Origin: Chromobacterium haemolyticum DSM 19808 | GTDB lineage: Bacteria; Pseudomonadota; Gammaproteobacteria; Burkholderiales; Chromobacteriaceae | DNA: 64,000 nt | Assembly (NCBI RefSeq): GCF_000711885.1 | Contig: NZ_JONK01000006.1 | Coordinates: 124,001 to 188,000, forward strand | Direction of reading: 5' to 3' | In this document: positions 42,330 to 50,304 of the stretch, piece by piece | Layout: the number at the start of each line of letters is the position of its first letter | Position numbering within the stretch: position 1 is the stretch's first letter | The notes under the pieces: generated by a model | Databases searched by the model: none | Seen by the model: the letters and a program-made list of their open reading frames with translations, nothing else | What the model was told of the DNA's origin: nothing | Made by a program: the position numbers and the translations under genes

Positions 42330-43811
42330 CTAGTTCACGTACCAGATGGTCTTGGTCTGTTGATATTGCTCCAGCGCTTCCAGGCCTTTATCGCGGCCGC
42401 CGAAGCCGGACTGCTTGAAGCCGCCGAAAGGCGTGGTGATGTCGCCTTCGGAAAAGCCGTTGACCGACACCGTGCCGGCGCGCAAGGCGGCCGCGACGCG
42501 CTGCGCGCGCTTGACGTCGCGGGTGTACAGCGAGGCGGCCAGCCCGTAGACGCTGTCGTTGGCCAAGCGCACCGCCTCTTCCTCGCTGTCGAAGGTGCTG
42601 ACCGCCAAGATGGGCCCGAAGATTTCCTCTTGGAAAATACGCATCTTGGCGCTGACCTGATCGAAGATGGTGGGCTCGATATACCAACCACTGCCCAGCT
42701 CGGCATGGATGCGGCCGCCGTGGACCAGCCGCGCGCCCTCGGCCTTGGCCACTTCCAGATAGGCTTTCACCCGCTCGAAGTGGGCTTGCTCCACCAGCGG
42801 GCCGACCTGAACCGTAGGATCGGTGGGCAGGCCCAGCTTCCAGCCGGCCAGCCGCCGCTTGAGCTTCTCAAGCAACTCGTCCTTGACTGCGGAAGCGACA
42901 ATCAAGCGCGAGCCGCAGCTGCAGTTTTCGCTCATATTCCAGAACGCCGCGGCCAGCACGTCGTCGACAATCTCATCCAGCGCGGCGTCCTCGAACACCA
43001 GTTGCGGGCTCTTGCCGCCCAGTTCCAGCACCACTTCCTTCAGATTGCTCTCGGCGGCGTATTGCAGAAACAAGCGCCCCACTTCGGTGGAGCCGGTGAA
43101 GGACACCATGTCCACATCCGGGTGCCGGCCCAGCGCCTCGCCCACCGCCTGCCCGGAACCGGTGACCAGGGTCAGCGCGGCGGCGGGGATGCCGGCCTGA
43201 TGCGCCAGCTGGGTGATGCGATAAGCGCTGAGCGAGGTCTGCTTGGCCGGCTTCACCACCACTGAATTGCCGGCGGCCAGCGCCGGAGCCACTTTCCAGG
43301 CGTACATCTGCGCCGGGAAGTTCCACGGCAGCACCGCGCCCACCACGCCTATCGGCTCCTTGACGATGAAGCCCAGCGCTTCCGGCCCGGTGGGCGCCAC
43401 CTTGCCGTAGCACTTGTCAATCGCCTCCGCGTACCAGGCGAAGGTGTCCAGCGTGGCCGGCAGGTCGGTGTTCAGGCATTCGGTGATCGGCTTGCCGGCG
43501 TCGATGCAGTCCAGCGCCGCCAGTTCCTCCACGTGTTCGCGCAACAACGCCACCCACCGTTGCATCGCCTGCTTGCGCTCGGCCGGCGGCCGGCGCGACC
43601 ATTCGCCGGACTCGAAGCATGCGCGCGCCGCCGCCACCGCGGCGTCGACGTCGGCGGCGTCGCCGGCGGCGACATGGCCGATCAAGCTATTGTCCATCGG
43701 CGTCATATTGTCCAGCCGCGCCCCCCTGCCCTCATGTCCGGGGATCAGCAAGCCGGCCCATAAGCGCCCTGCTCGGGCGCTCTCGAATACTGCTTCCTTG
43801 CTTAATGGCAT
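42330..43811 (-). CDS. Aldehyde dehydrogenase, probable 2-oxoglutarate semialdehyde dehydrogenase
   Basis: The protein has 493 aa. The NAD-binding segment VLPWNFPAQMYAWKVAPALA, the general base in LELGGKSPQLVFED and the nucleophile in NMSENCSCGSRL are intact. By sequence it resembles PuuC-like dehydrogenases. By context it should oxidise 2-oxoglutarate semialdehyde to 2-oxoglutarate, the last step of trans-4-hydroxyproline breakdown. It starts 12 bp after the DapA-like gene. The active-site stretch NCSCGSR has two cysteines, which is a little unusual. Confidence 0.88.
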   Translation of the reverse strand: MPLSKEAVFESARAGRLWAGLLIPGHEGRGARLDNMTPMDNSLIGHVAAGDAADVDAAVAAARACFESGEWSRRPPAERKQAMQRWVALLREHVEELAALDCIDAGKPITECLNTDLPATLDTFAWYAEAIDKCYGKVAPTGPEALGFIVKEPIGVVGAVLPWNFPAQMYAWKVAPALAAGNSVVVKPAKQTSLSAYRITQLAHQAGIPAAALTLVTGSGQAVGEALGRHPDVDMVSFTGSTEVGRLFLQYAAESNLKEVVLELGGKSPQLVFEDAALDEIVDDVLAAAFWNMSENCSCGSRLIVASAVKDELLEKLKRRLAGWKLGLPTDPTVQVGPLVEQAHFERVKAYLEVAKAEGARLVHGGRIHAELGSGWYIEPTIFDQVSAKMRIFQEEIFGPILAVSTFDSEEEAVRLANDSVYGLAASLYTRDVKRAQRVAAALRAGTVSVNGFSEGDITTPFGGFKQSGFGGRDKGLEALEQYQQTKTIWYVN

Positions 43812-43823
43812 CTCGTTCTCCCG

Positions 43824-44699
43824 TTAGCGATCAAACGCGGCCAGCGCGTCGAGAAAAGCCTTGGCTTCCGCGCCCGGCAAGGGCAGCAAGGGCAGACGCA
43901 CATCTCCGGCGTCGACGCCGTGACGGCGCACGCCCAGTTTGGCCTTCTGGTTGTAACCGCCGGACTCCATCGCCTGGATCGCCGGATACATCGCCGCCAT
44001 CAGCGCGCGCACTCGCGTCCAGTCTTCGGCCTTGGCGGCGTTCAACATCGCCACCTGCTCGCTGGGGAAGACATTGGCCGCGCCGCTGATCCAACTGCGC
44101 ACGCCCCAAAACAGGAAATCCGCCGCCTGGTCGTCGCAACCGCAGATCACTTCGAAATCCGGCAGCCGCGCCTGAATCAGCGCCAGGGCGCGGCTGAAAT
44201 CGCCGCTGCTTTCCTTGATGCCGACGATATTGGGCACGCGGCTCAACTCAATCACGCTGGCGATGTCGATGGAGACGCCGGCGCGGGCCGGAAAGTTATA
44301 GAGAATGATGGGCAGCGCGCTGGCGGCGGCCACCGCCTTGAAGTGAGCGATGATGCCGGCCTGATCCGGCAGGCTATATGCCGGCGGCGCCAGCATCAGC
44401 GCCTCGTACCCCAGCTCCGCCGCCTGACGCGCGCGTGCTATCGCGCCGCGGGTGGACAGGTCGTTGGCGCCGGCGATCAAGCGCAACCGGCCCTTGCCCG
44501 CCTTGGCCACGCACTCCAGCACTTGGCTGCGCTCGCCTTCGTCCAAGGCGTAGTATTCGCCGGTGGTGCCGCAGGCGACGATGCCGGCGACGCCTTGTTC
44601 GATGAAGCGCTCGACCAGTTGCCGCAGCGCCGCCAAATCCAGGCGGCCGTCGCGGTCGAACGGTGTAACGATGGGGACCAGAATGCCTTGTTGTTGCAT
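43824..44699 (-). CDS. lhpC: 1-pyrroline-4-hydroxy-2-carboxylate deaminase (DapA family)
   Basis: The protein has 291 aa of the DHDPS/N-acetylneuraminate lyase family. Tyr134 in ILYNFPARAG and Schiff-base Lys162 in VGIKESSGD are in place, and GTTGEYYAL replaces the usual GTTGE region. In hydroxyproline operons this member removes ammonia from pyrroline hydroxycarboxylate to give 2-oxoglutarate semialdehyde. Its neighbours are the D-amino-acid oxidase upstream and the aldehyde dehydrogenase downstream, fitting that order of reactions. A DapA or other lyase role is less likely here. Confidence 0.87.
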   Translation of the reverse strand: MQQQGILVPIVTPFDRDGRLDLAALRQLVERFIEQGVAGIVACGTTGEYYALDEGERSQVLECVAKAGKGRLRLIAGANDLSTRGAIARARQAAELGYEALMLAPPAYSLPDQAGIIAHFKAVAAASALPIILYNFPARAGVSIDIASVIELSRVPNIVGIKESSGDFSRALALIQARLPDFEVICGCDDQAADFLFWGVRSWISGAANVFPSEQVAMLNAAKAEDWTRVRALMAAMYPAIQAMESGGYNQKAKLGVRRHGVDAGDVRLPLLPLPGAEAKAFLDALAAFDR

Positions 44700-44773
44700 A
44701 GGGTGTTTCCTTTATGCTTGAGGGTGGACGGAAGCCGCGCGGCTCACTCCAGCGTCGCGATGGGGCCGCGGCG

Positions 44774-46018
44774 CTAAAAACGCGCCAGGCGGTACGGGTG
44801 CAAATCCAGGCCGCTGGGACGCTGCAACACCATGTCGCGCAGCAGCGCGCCGGTGGTGGCGGCCAGCGTCAGGCCCAGGTGGCCGTGACCGAAGGCGAAA
44901 TACAGGCCGGCGCGATCCGGCGCGGGGCCGATCACCGGCACGGTGTCAGGCAGCGACGGCCGGTTGCCCATCCACAACGTCATGTCCTCGGTGGAGAAAT
45001 CGCCGACGATGCCGCGCGCTTTGTCCAGCAGGATCTCGGCGCGCCGCCAATCCGGCGCTGCGTCGCGGTGCGCCAGCTCCACGGTGCCCGCCAGCCGCAG
45101 CCCGCCGTCGGCCAGCGGCAGAATCACAAAGCTTTCGCTGGCGCACTGGATGAAATGACGCAAGGCCACGCCGGCCTTGGGCAAGTTGACGTGGTAGCCG
45201 CGTTCGCTTTCCAGCGGCACCCGGTAGCGGCACTGGCGGGTGAAACGGTCGCTCCAAATGCCGGCGGCGACAATCACCTGCCCGGCAGCCAGCATGCGGC
45301 CGTCGGCGCAGACCACGCCGTCCACCTTGCCGCCGCGCTCGCTCAAAGCGGCCGCTTCCGCTTGTTCGAAAACGCCGCCGGCGGCGACGAAGGCATCGAG
45401 CAGGCCTCGGCTAAATAGATAGGGATCGTCGACATGGGACCAGGCCGCCACCTTGACCGCGCGCGCCCATCCATCCCGCAGCGCCGGCTCGCAATCCTGA
45501 ACGGCAGCCTGATCCAGCGTCTGCCAGGCCACGCCGTGCTCTGCCTTGCGTCGCCAAGCCGGCAAGGCCCGTTCAAGTTCGGCCGCATCGCGGTACAAGG
45601 TCAGCGCGCCGTGCCGCCGCCACATGCCGTCGAGGCCGGCCCGCGCCACCAGCGGCGCGTAGTCGGCGGCGGCTCGGTTCAACAAGGCCGCCAGCGCGCG
45701 GGTCAGCGAAGCCACCCGCGCCGGCCGGCTGGCCAGCGCAAAACGCGCCAGCCACGGCGCCAGCGTCGGCAGATAACGCCAGCGCACCGCCAGCGGCCCC
45801 AGCGGGTCCAGCAGCCAGCCAGGCAACCGCCGCCAGACGCCGGGCTCGGCCAGCGGGATCACATCGCTGACCGCCAGCGCGCCGGCGTTGCCGTAGCTGG
45901 TTTCCCGCGCCGGCTCGCCGCGGTCCAGCAACAACACATCCAGGCCGGCCAGCCGCAATTGCAAGGCCGTGGCGATGCCCACGATGCCGGCGCCGACGAC
46001 AATGACTCGCTCGCTCAT
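44774..46018 (-). CDS. FAD-dependent D-amino-acid dehydrogenase, probable D-hydroxyproline oxidase
   Basis: The protein has 414 aa of the DadA/DAO fold. GAGIVGIATALQLRLAG (FAD binding), ETSYGNAGA and the C-terminal GLYFAFGHGHLGLTLA segment are typical. It probably oxidises cis-4-hydroxy-D-proline to the pyrroline hydroxycarboxylate. It is a single-subunit type, unlike the heteromeric enzymes of some species. It begins 2 bp after the epimerase stop. HcnC further along belongs to the same superfamily. Confidence 0.88.
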   Translation of the reverse strand: MSERVIVVGAGIVGIATALQLRLAGLDVLLLDRGEPARETSYGNAGALAVSDVIPLAEPGVWRRLPGWLLDPLGPLAVRWRYLPTLAPWLARFALASRPARVASLTRALAALLNRAAADYAPLVARAGLDGMWRRHGALTLYRDAAELERALPAWRRKAEHGVAWQTLDQAAVQDCEPALRDGWARAVKVAAWSHVDDPYLFSRGLLDAFVAAGGVFEQAEAAALSERGGKVDGVVCADGRMLAAGQVIVAAGIWSDRFTRQCRYRVPLESERGYHVNLPKAGVALRHFIQCASESFVILPLADGGLRLAGTVELAHRDAAPDWRRAEILLDKARGIVGDFSTEDMTLWMGNRPSLPDTVPVIGPAPDRAGLYFAFGHGHLGLTLAATTGALLRDMVLQRPSGLDLHPYRLARF

Positions 46019-46020
46019 GC

Positions 46021-47022
46021 TCAGGCCACCTCGAAGCCATGAACATAGGGATCGGCGTCGTCCAACAGGATGCGGTTGTACGCTGTGAAGCGCGCCCAGC
46101 CCTGCACCGAAGGCACGATTGCCGGGTAATCTCCAACCTGGGTCTCCGCCAGCACTCGGCCAACGAACTGGCTGCCGATAATGCTCTCGTGGACGAAGCT
46201 TTCACCAACGGCGAGCAGGCCGCGCGCATGCCGCTGCGCCAGCCGCGCCGAAGTGCCGGTGCCGCATGGAGAGCGGTCTAGCGCCGACTCGCCGTACAGC
46301 ACGGCGTTGGCCGCGCTGGAGCCGGCGTTCTTGGGCGCGCCGGTCCACTGGCAATGACGGACGCCGCTGATATTCGGGTCCAACGGGTGGACGATGTCGT
46401 AATGCCGGTTCAGGTATTCGCGCAGTTCACGCCCCATCTCAACCAGTTGCGCCGGCGAATAATCCGCCATGTCGCGGTAGCCCGGCTGCGCCTCGACGAT
46501 GGGATAGAAGTTGCCGCCGTAGGCGATATCCACCCGCAGGCGGCCCAACGCCGACACCTCCGCCTCCACGTCGCGCAAATAGAGAAAAGACGGCACATTG
46601 GTCAGCGTTACCGCGGCGACCTTGCCGCCCTCCATCCGATATTGAGCCGCCACCTTGCCCGCTGGCGTGTCCAGGTTCAACACCCCGGGCTCGGCCGGCC
46701 TCACCAGCCCGTGTTCCAGCGCCATGGTGACCACGCCTATGGTGCCGTGGCCGCACATCGGCAGACAGCCGCTGGTCTCGATGTACAGCACCGCGATATC
46801 GCAATCCGCCCGCGTCGACGGATACAGGAAGGCGCCGGACATCTGCGCATGGCCGCGCGGCTCGAACATCAAGCCGGTGCGTATCCAGTCATAGCGACGA
46901 ATGAAGTCCAAGCGCCGCTCCGCTTGCGTCTCGCCTTCCAACTTCGGGCCGCCGTTCACTACCAGCCTTACGGGGTTGCCGCAGGTATGGCCATCCAGAC
47001 ATTCGAATTCGCGCACCGCCAT
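46021..47022 (-). CDS. lhpA: 4-hydroxyproline 2-epimerase
   Basis: The protein has 333 aa of the proline racemase family. Both catalytic cysteines are present, C90 in MCGHGTIG and C253 in SPCGTGTSAR; the Cys/Cys pair and the length fit hydroxyproline epimerase. It interconverts trans-4-hydroxy-L-proline and cis-4-hydroxy-D-proline. GAGGAGCAAGAAC supports the ATG at 47022. It is the first gene of the operon, facing a divergent GntR regulator, with a candidate operator TTGAATACAA about 48 bp upstream. Confidence 0.92.
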   Translation of the reverse strand: MAVREFECLDGHTCGNPVRLVVNGGPKLEGETQAERRLDFIRRYDWIRTGLMFEPRGHAQMSGAFLYPSTRADCDIAVLYIETSGCLPMCGHGTIGVVTMALEHGLVRPAEPGVLNLDTPAGKVAAQYRMEGGKVAAVTLTNVPSFLYLRDVEAEVSALGRLRVDIAYGGNFYPIVEAQPGYRDMADYSPAQLVEMGRELREYLNRHYDIVHPLDPNISGVRHCQWTGAPKNAGSSAANAVLYGESALDRSPCGTGTSARLAQRHARGLLAVGESFVHESIIGSQFVGRVLAETQVGDYPAIVPSVQGWARFTAYNRILLDDADPYVHGFEVA

Positions 47023-47069
47023 GTTCTTGCTCCTCGCATGTGATGTGGCCACTCTAACCCCGCCATTTT

Positions 47070-47079
47070 TTGAATACAA
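47070..47079. promoter_or_regulatory. Candidate GntR operator near the epimerase promoter
   Basis: TTGAATACAA occurs here and again at 47256-47265 in the divergent region. It resembles the TTGTATACAA half-sites recalled for FadR-subfamily regulators. Confidence 0.5.
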
Positions 47080-47255
47080 TTTTTACAGTTCAAGATGGAG
47101 AGGCGCCAGCGTAGAGAAAGTATTGATTTACATTAAATTAGATTTTTTATTCAATAAAATCATGGTTTTATGTTTTGTTGCTTTTTATCATCTTGCATTG
47201 CAGCATGTTTGATATCATGGAAAATCGTGATAACCATGCAAAAAATCATCAATAT

Positions 47256-47265
47256 TTGAATACAA
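47256..47265. promoter_or_regulatory. Second copy of the candidate GntR operator
   Basis: An identical TTGAATACAA lies about 130 bp upstream of the regulator start, consistent with autoregulation of both divergent transcripts. Confidence 0.5.
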
Positions 47266-47395
47266 AAATACACACCAATCCGTAAACAGAACCTACAAAG
47301 ATCAAAGCCGGCCGCAATCAAGCCGCCCTTGCCTTGCCATTGCCGGCCCACTCCGCGCCTGTGATAATTTGAGGATTCCAACCGTCGACACCGCC

Positions 47396-48091
47396 ATGCC
47401 TCGAACCACCGCCCCGCGCCAAACCCTCACCGCCACCACGACCGACACGCTGCGCCAGCGCATCTTGCTGGGAGAATGGCCGGCCGGCACTCAACTGCGC
47501 CAGGAAGCGCTGTCCAAGGAACTGGGCGTCAGCCGGGTGCCGCTGCGAGAGGCGCTGCGGCAACTGGAGGCAGAGGGCTTGGTGGCGATTACCGAGCGGC
47601 GCGGCGCGGTGATCGCCCAACTGTCGCTGCCGGAAGTGATGGAGTTGCTGCGGGTAAGAGTGCTGCTGGAATGCGATATGTTGCTGGAGGCCGTGCCGCG
47701 GCAGACTCAGGCGGATTTGGATGCGGCCGGGGCGCTGCTGACGCAATTTGAAGAAGCGCTGCGCCGACGGGATGTCGGCGCCTGGGGCATCCTGAATTCA
47801 CGCTTCCACCTAGCGCTTTATCAGGCGGCCAACCGGCCGCAAACCCTGGCGCTGATAGAACAGCTTCACAACCGCACCGACCGCTACACGCGAATGCAGA
47901 TTCTGCTGACCAATTTCAGCGACCGCGCCCACCGCGAACATAGCGAAATGCTCGAATTGTGCCGTCGCAAGGATGCAATCAGCGCCGCAGCCTTCTTGCG
48001 ACAGCACATTCTGAACGCGGAAGAGGCTCTGGAGGCCTGGTATCAGGAGCACCAGAGCGAAACCGGCCGCAACGCGCGCAAGCGGCCCTGA
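47396..48091 (+). CDS. GntR-family (FadR/FCD) transcriptional regulator
   Basis: The protein has 231 aa from the ATG at 47396; a TTG at 47369 is in frame. The winged helix contains LRQEALSKELGVSRVPLREA followed by LRQLEAEGLVAITERRGAVI. The C-terminal FCD ligand-binding domain has the expected histidines (NSRFHLALYQAA and HREHSEML, RQHI). It is divergent from the hydroxyproline operon and most likely its repressor, binding a pathway intermediate. It could also affect the hcn operon downstream on the same strand. Confidence 0.88.
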   Translation: MPRTTAPRQTLTATTTDTLRQRILLGEWPAGTQLRQEALSKELGVSRVPLREALRQLEAEGLVAITERRGAVIAQLSLPEVMELLRVRVLLECDMLLEAVPRQTQADLDAAGALLTQFEEALRRRDVGAWGILNSRFHLALYQAANRPQTLALIEQLHNRTDRYTRMQILLTNFSDRAHREHSEMLELCRRKDAISAAAFLRQHILNAEEALEAWYQEHQSETGRNARKRP

Positions 48092-48199
48092 AACCCACCT
48101 GGGAAAATTCCGCAAGGGCTTGGTTTCAAACAAAAAAGTCTTGAATCACACTATATCCAATGACTAAAATAATGATATTGACATCATTTTTCAAGCCAT

Positions 48200-48213
48200 T
48201 TGATTATAATCAA
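48200..48213. promoter_or_regulatory. ANR/FNR box of hcnABC
   Basis: TTGATTATAATCAA is a perfect match to TTGAT-N4-ATCAA. Pseudomonas hcn operons are activated by ANR through such a site. Confidence 0.85.
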
Positions 48214-48233
48214 TTAATGTACAGTTTTGAAAA

Positions 48234-48241
48234 TGCTATAC
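48234..48241 (+). promoter_or_regulatory. Probable -10 element of the ANR-dependent promoter
   Basis: TGCTATAC lies 20 bp after the ANR box, the spacing expected for a class II activator at about -41.5. The start would be near 48248, giving a leader of about 345 nt. Confidence 0.5.
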
Positions 48242-48491
48242 GCATTAAAATAACAGAAAAACATATTATTCCAACGGTTTAACAACACACAAAACTCACA
48301 CAACCATTTGTTTTTTAATTAAAAACAAATAGACCACCCTCTTGCCGCACTCACTGACGCAGCCAATCTGTATACATCTGATTACAGAAATCTGTACATT
48401 GCCTGTATCCATACAATGCGATAACAATGCTGCGACAATTTAAAAGCGATTCATCATAGTTAGACTACGGCAGGCGCCATATAGTCTGATT

Positions 48492-48509
48492 GTCTGACTA
48501 AAATCAGAC
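48492..48509. promoter_or_regulatory. Perfect palindrome upstream of hcnA
   Basis: GTCTGA-CTAAAA-TCAGAC is a perfect inverted repeat 85-102 bp before the hcnA start. It may be an operator or a leader hairpin. Confidence 0.5.
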
Positions 48510-48593
48510 GCGACAAAATCGCTCGCAGCCGGAAAAGACTGTCCACTCTCCGGCACCTCTTTCGTGTCAGCAGAACCAGAACGAGCTATTTCG

Positions 48594-48908
48594 ATGCCAA
48601 ATTTAGACAGAAAATATGACATTCAGAAATTGAATGCAGATCAAATCGCCATCAACATCAATGGCAACACCGTCGTCGCCGCGCAGGGCGAAACCGTACT
48701 CAGCGTGCTCAACGCCGTTGGCTTGCGCCGCGTCAGCCGCAACGACAGCCAGCAAACCATGGGTTCCTACTGCGGCATGGGGGTATGCCACTGCTGCCTG
48801 GTCCGCATCGACGGCCGCTACAAACGCCGCGCCTGCCAGACAGTGGTGCAAGCCGGCATGACCGTGGAGACCGCGGCCAACCGCATTGAACTGGAGGGCC
48901 TGCAATGA
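48594..48908 (+). CDS. hcnA: Hydrogen cyanide synthase subunit HcnA
   Basis: The protein has 104 aa, the length recalled for HcnA. It is a ferredoxin-like [2Fe-2S] subunit; C60, C65, C68 and C81 in SYCGMGVCHCCLV and RRACQTVV are the ligands. With HcnB and HcnC it forms a membrane-associated complex that oxidises glycine to HCN and CO2. ATG at 48594 is used; the frame is open from 48564. Its stop overlaps the hcnB start (ATGA). The alternative is the small subunit of a D-hydroxyproline dehydrogenase, but the VCHCCLV cysteine pattern favours HcnA. Confidence 0.88.
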   Translation: MPNLDRKYDIQKLNADQIAININGNTVVAAQGETVLSVLNAVGLRRVSRNDSQQTMGSYCGMGVCHCCLVRIDGRYKRRACQTVVQAGMTVETAANRIELEGLQ

Positions 48909-50302
48909 GCATGCGCCCCATCATCGTCGGCGGCGGCCCCGCCGGCATGGCCGCCGCCATCGAGCTGGTCAACCATGGCCAGCCCTGCACGCTGATAGAC
49001 GAAGCCTCGCGTCTGGGCGGCGTGGTTTACCGCGGCCCCTTGCGTCAAGGCGTGACCCTGGACTACCTGGGCGAACGCTACCGCGACGCCATGCAAGCTC
49101 TACACTCGGAGTTCGCCAAGGTCAGCCACGCGGTAGAAGTCAAACTGAACACCCGCATCGTCGGCGGCGAAGCCGGCCAATGGCTGTACGCGTTGAATGA
49201 ACAAGAAAAGGTCGAGAAGATCGACTTTGAGCAATTGCTGCTGTCCGCCGGCTGCCATGAGCGCAGCGTGCCCTTTCCAGGCTGGACCCTGCCCGGCGTG
49301 ATCATGCTGGGCGGGCTGCAATTGCAGATCAAAAGCGGCGTGGTCAAGCCGCTGGGCCGCACCACCATTGTAGGCACCGGCCCCTTGCTACCGCTGGTGG
49401 CCTGTCAATTGCACCGCGCCGGCGCAGAAGTCCAAGGCGTCTACGAGGCCAGCTCCTTTGGCCGCATCGCCAAGGAAACCCTGGCCATGCTGAACAAGCC
49501 GCAGCTGTTCCTCGACGGCCTGAGCATGCTGGCTTACCTGAAACGCCACGGTGTGCCGCTGCACTATGGCTGGGGCGTGGTGGAGGCAAGCGGCCAGCAA
49601 GAGGTGCAGGAAGTCACCGTCGCGCCGTACGACGACAACTGGACGCCGGATCTGAACCGCGCGGTCAGCCTGGCCACCGAAACCCTGGCGGTGGGCTACG
49701 GCTTCATTCCGCGCACCCAACTCACGCAGCAAATGGGCCTGCGCCACGCTTACGACGCCGACGGCTTCCTCAAACCGGAAATCAACGGCTGGCAACAGAG
49801 CAGCGAAGCCCACATCCATCTGGCCGGCGACATCGGCGGCCTGCGCGGCGGCGAAGCCGCCATGCTGAGCGGCCGCATCGCCGCCCAGTCCATGCTCAAA
49901 CAAAGTGGCGCGATCAGCGCCGAACTGGCCGAGAAAAACCGTCAGCGCTATCTGACGGAGTTGAAGGCGGTGCTGCGCTTCCGCGTGGGCATCGACAGCT
50001 TTACTCAGCGCGGCAGCGGCCAGTTGACGCTGCCGCGGGAAGACACGGTGATCTGCCGCTGCGAGAACGCCCTGCGCAAGGATATCGACTCCGCGCTGGA
50101 ACAAGGCGTGCAGGACTTGATCAGCCTGAAGATGCGCACGCGCGTCAGCATGGGCGACTGCCAGGGCAAGATGTGCGTCGGCTATTGCAGCGACCGCCTG
50201 CGCGAGCACACCGGCAAGGCGGACGTGGGCTGGATCCGGCCGCGCTTCCCGCTGGACCCCTTGCCGTTCTCCGCCTTCCAAACCGAAACCGAAGAGGCCT
50301 GA
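48905..50302 (+). CDS. hcnB: Hydrogen cyanide synthase subunit HcnB
   Basis: The protein has 465 aa. The N-terminal FAD motif is VGGGPAGMAAAIELVNHGQP. A pyridine-nucleotide-oxidoreductase-like fold follows, and the C-terminus has a BFD-like iron-sulfur segment (CRCENALRKDIDSA and GDCQGKMCVGYC). It carries electrons between the glycine-oxidising subunit HcnC and the respiratory chain. Start at 48905 overlaps hcnA; hcnC begins 2 bp after its stop. Length and order match known hcnABC operons. Confidence 0.9.
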   Translation: MSMRPIIVGGGPAGMAAAIELVNHGQPCTLIDEASRLGGVVYRGPLRQGVTLDYLGERYRDAMQALHSEFAKVSHAVEVKLNTRIVGGEAGQWLYALNEQEKVEKIDFEQLLLSAGCHERSVPFPGWTLPGVIMLGGLQLQIKSGVVKPLGRTTIVGTGPLLPLVACQLHRAGAEVQGVYEASSFGRIAKETLAMLNKPQLFLDGLSMLAYLKRHGVPLHYGWGVVEASGQQEVQEVTVAPYDDNWTPDLNRAVSLATETLAVGYGFIPRTQLTQQMGLRHAYDADGFLKPEINGWQQSSEAHIHLAGDIGGLRGGEAAMLSGRIAAQSMLKQSGAISAELAEKNRQRYLTELKAVLRFRVGIDSFTQRGSGQLTLPREDTVICRCENALRKDIDSALEQGVQDLISLKMRTRVSMGDCQGKMCVGYCSDRLREHTGKADVGWIRPRFPLDPLPFSAFQTETEEA

Positions 50303-50304
50303 CC

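Larger units (their letters stand above)
47023..47395. promoter_or_regulatory. Divergent AT-rich control region of the hydroxyproline operon
   Basis: The stretch is strongly A/T-rich between about 47065 and 47290 and contains both TTGAATACAA copies. There is no gene. Confidence 0.6.
48092..48593. promoter_or_regulatory. Long AT-rich leader and promoter region of hcnABC
   Basis: About 500 bp with no supported gene. It contains the ANR/FNR box, a -10-like element and a perfect palindrome, listed separately, and a cluster of CTGTA motifs at 48369-48415 including ACAGAAATCTGT. Confidence 0.6.

Noticed and set aside
48492-48509. CviR/lux-type box upstream of hcnA
   Set aside because: The arms and the 6-bp spacer do not give the CTG-N12-CAG spacing I recall for CviR sites.
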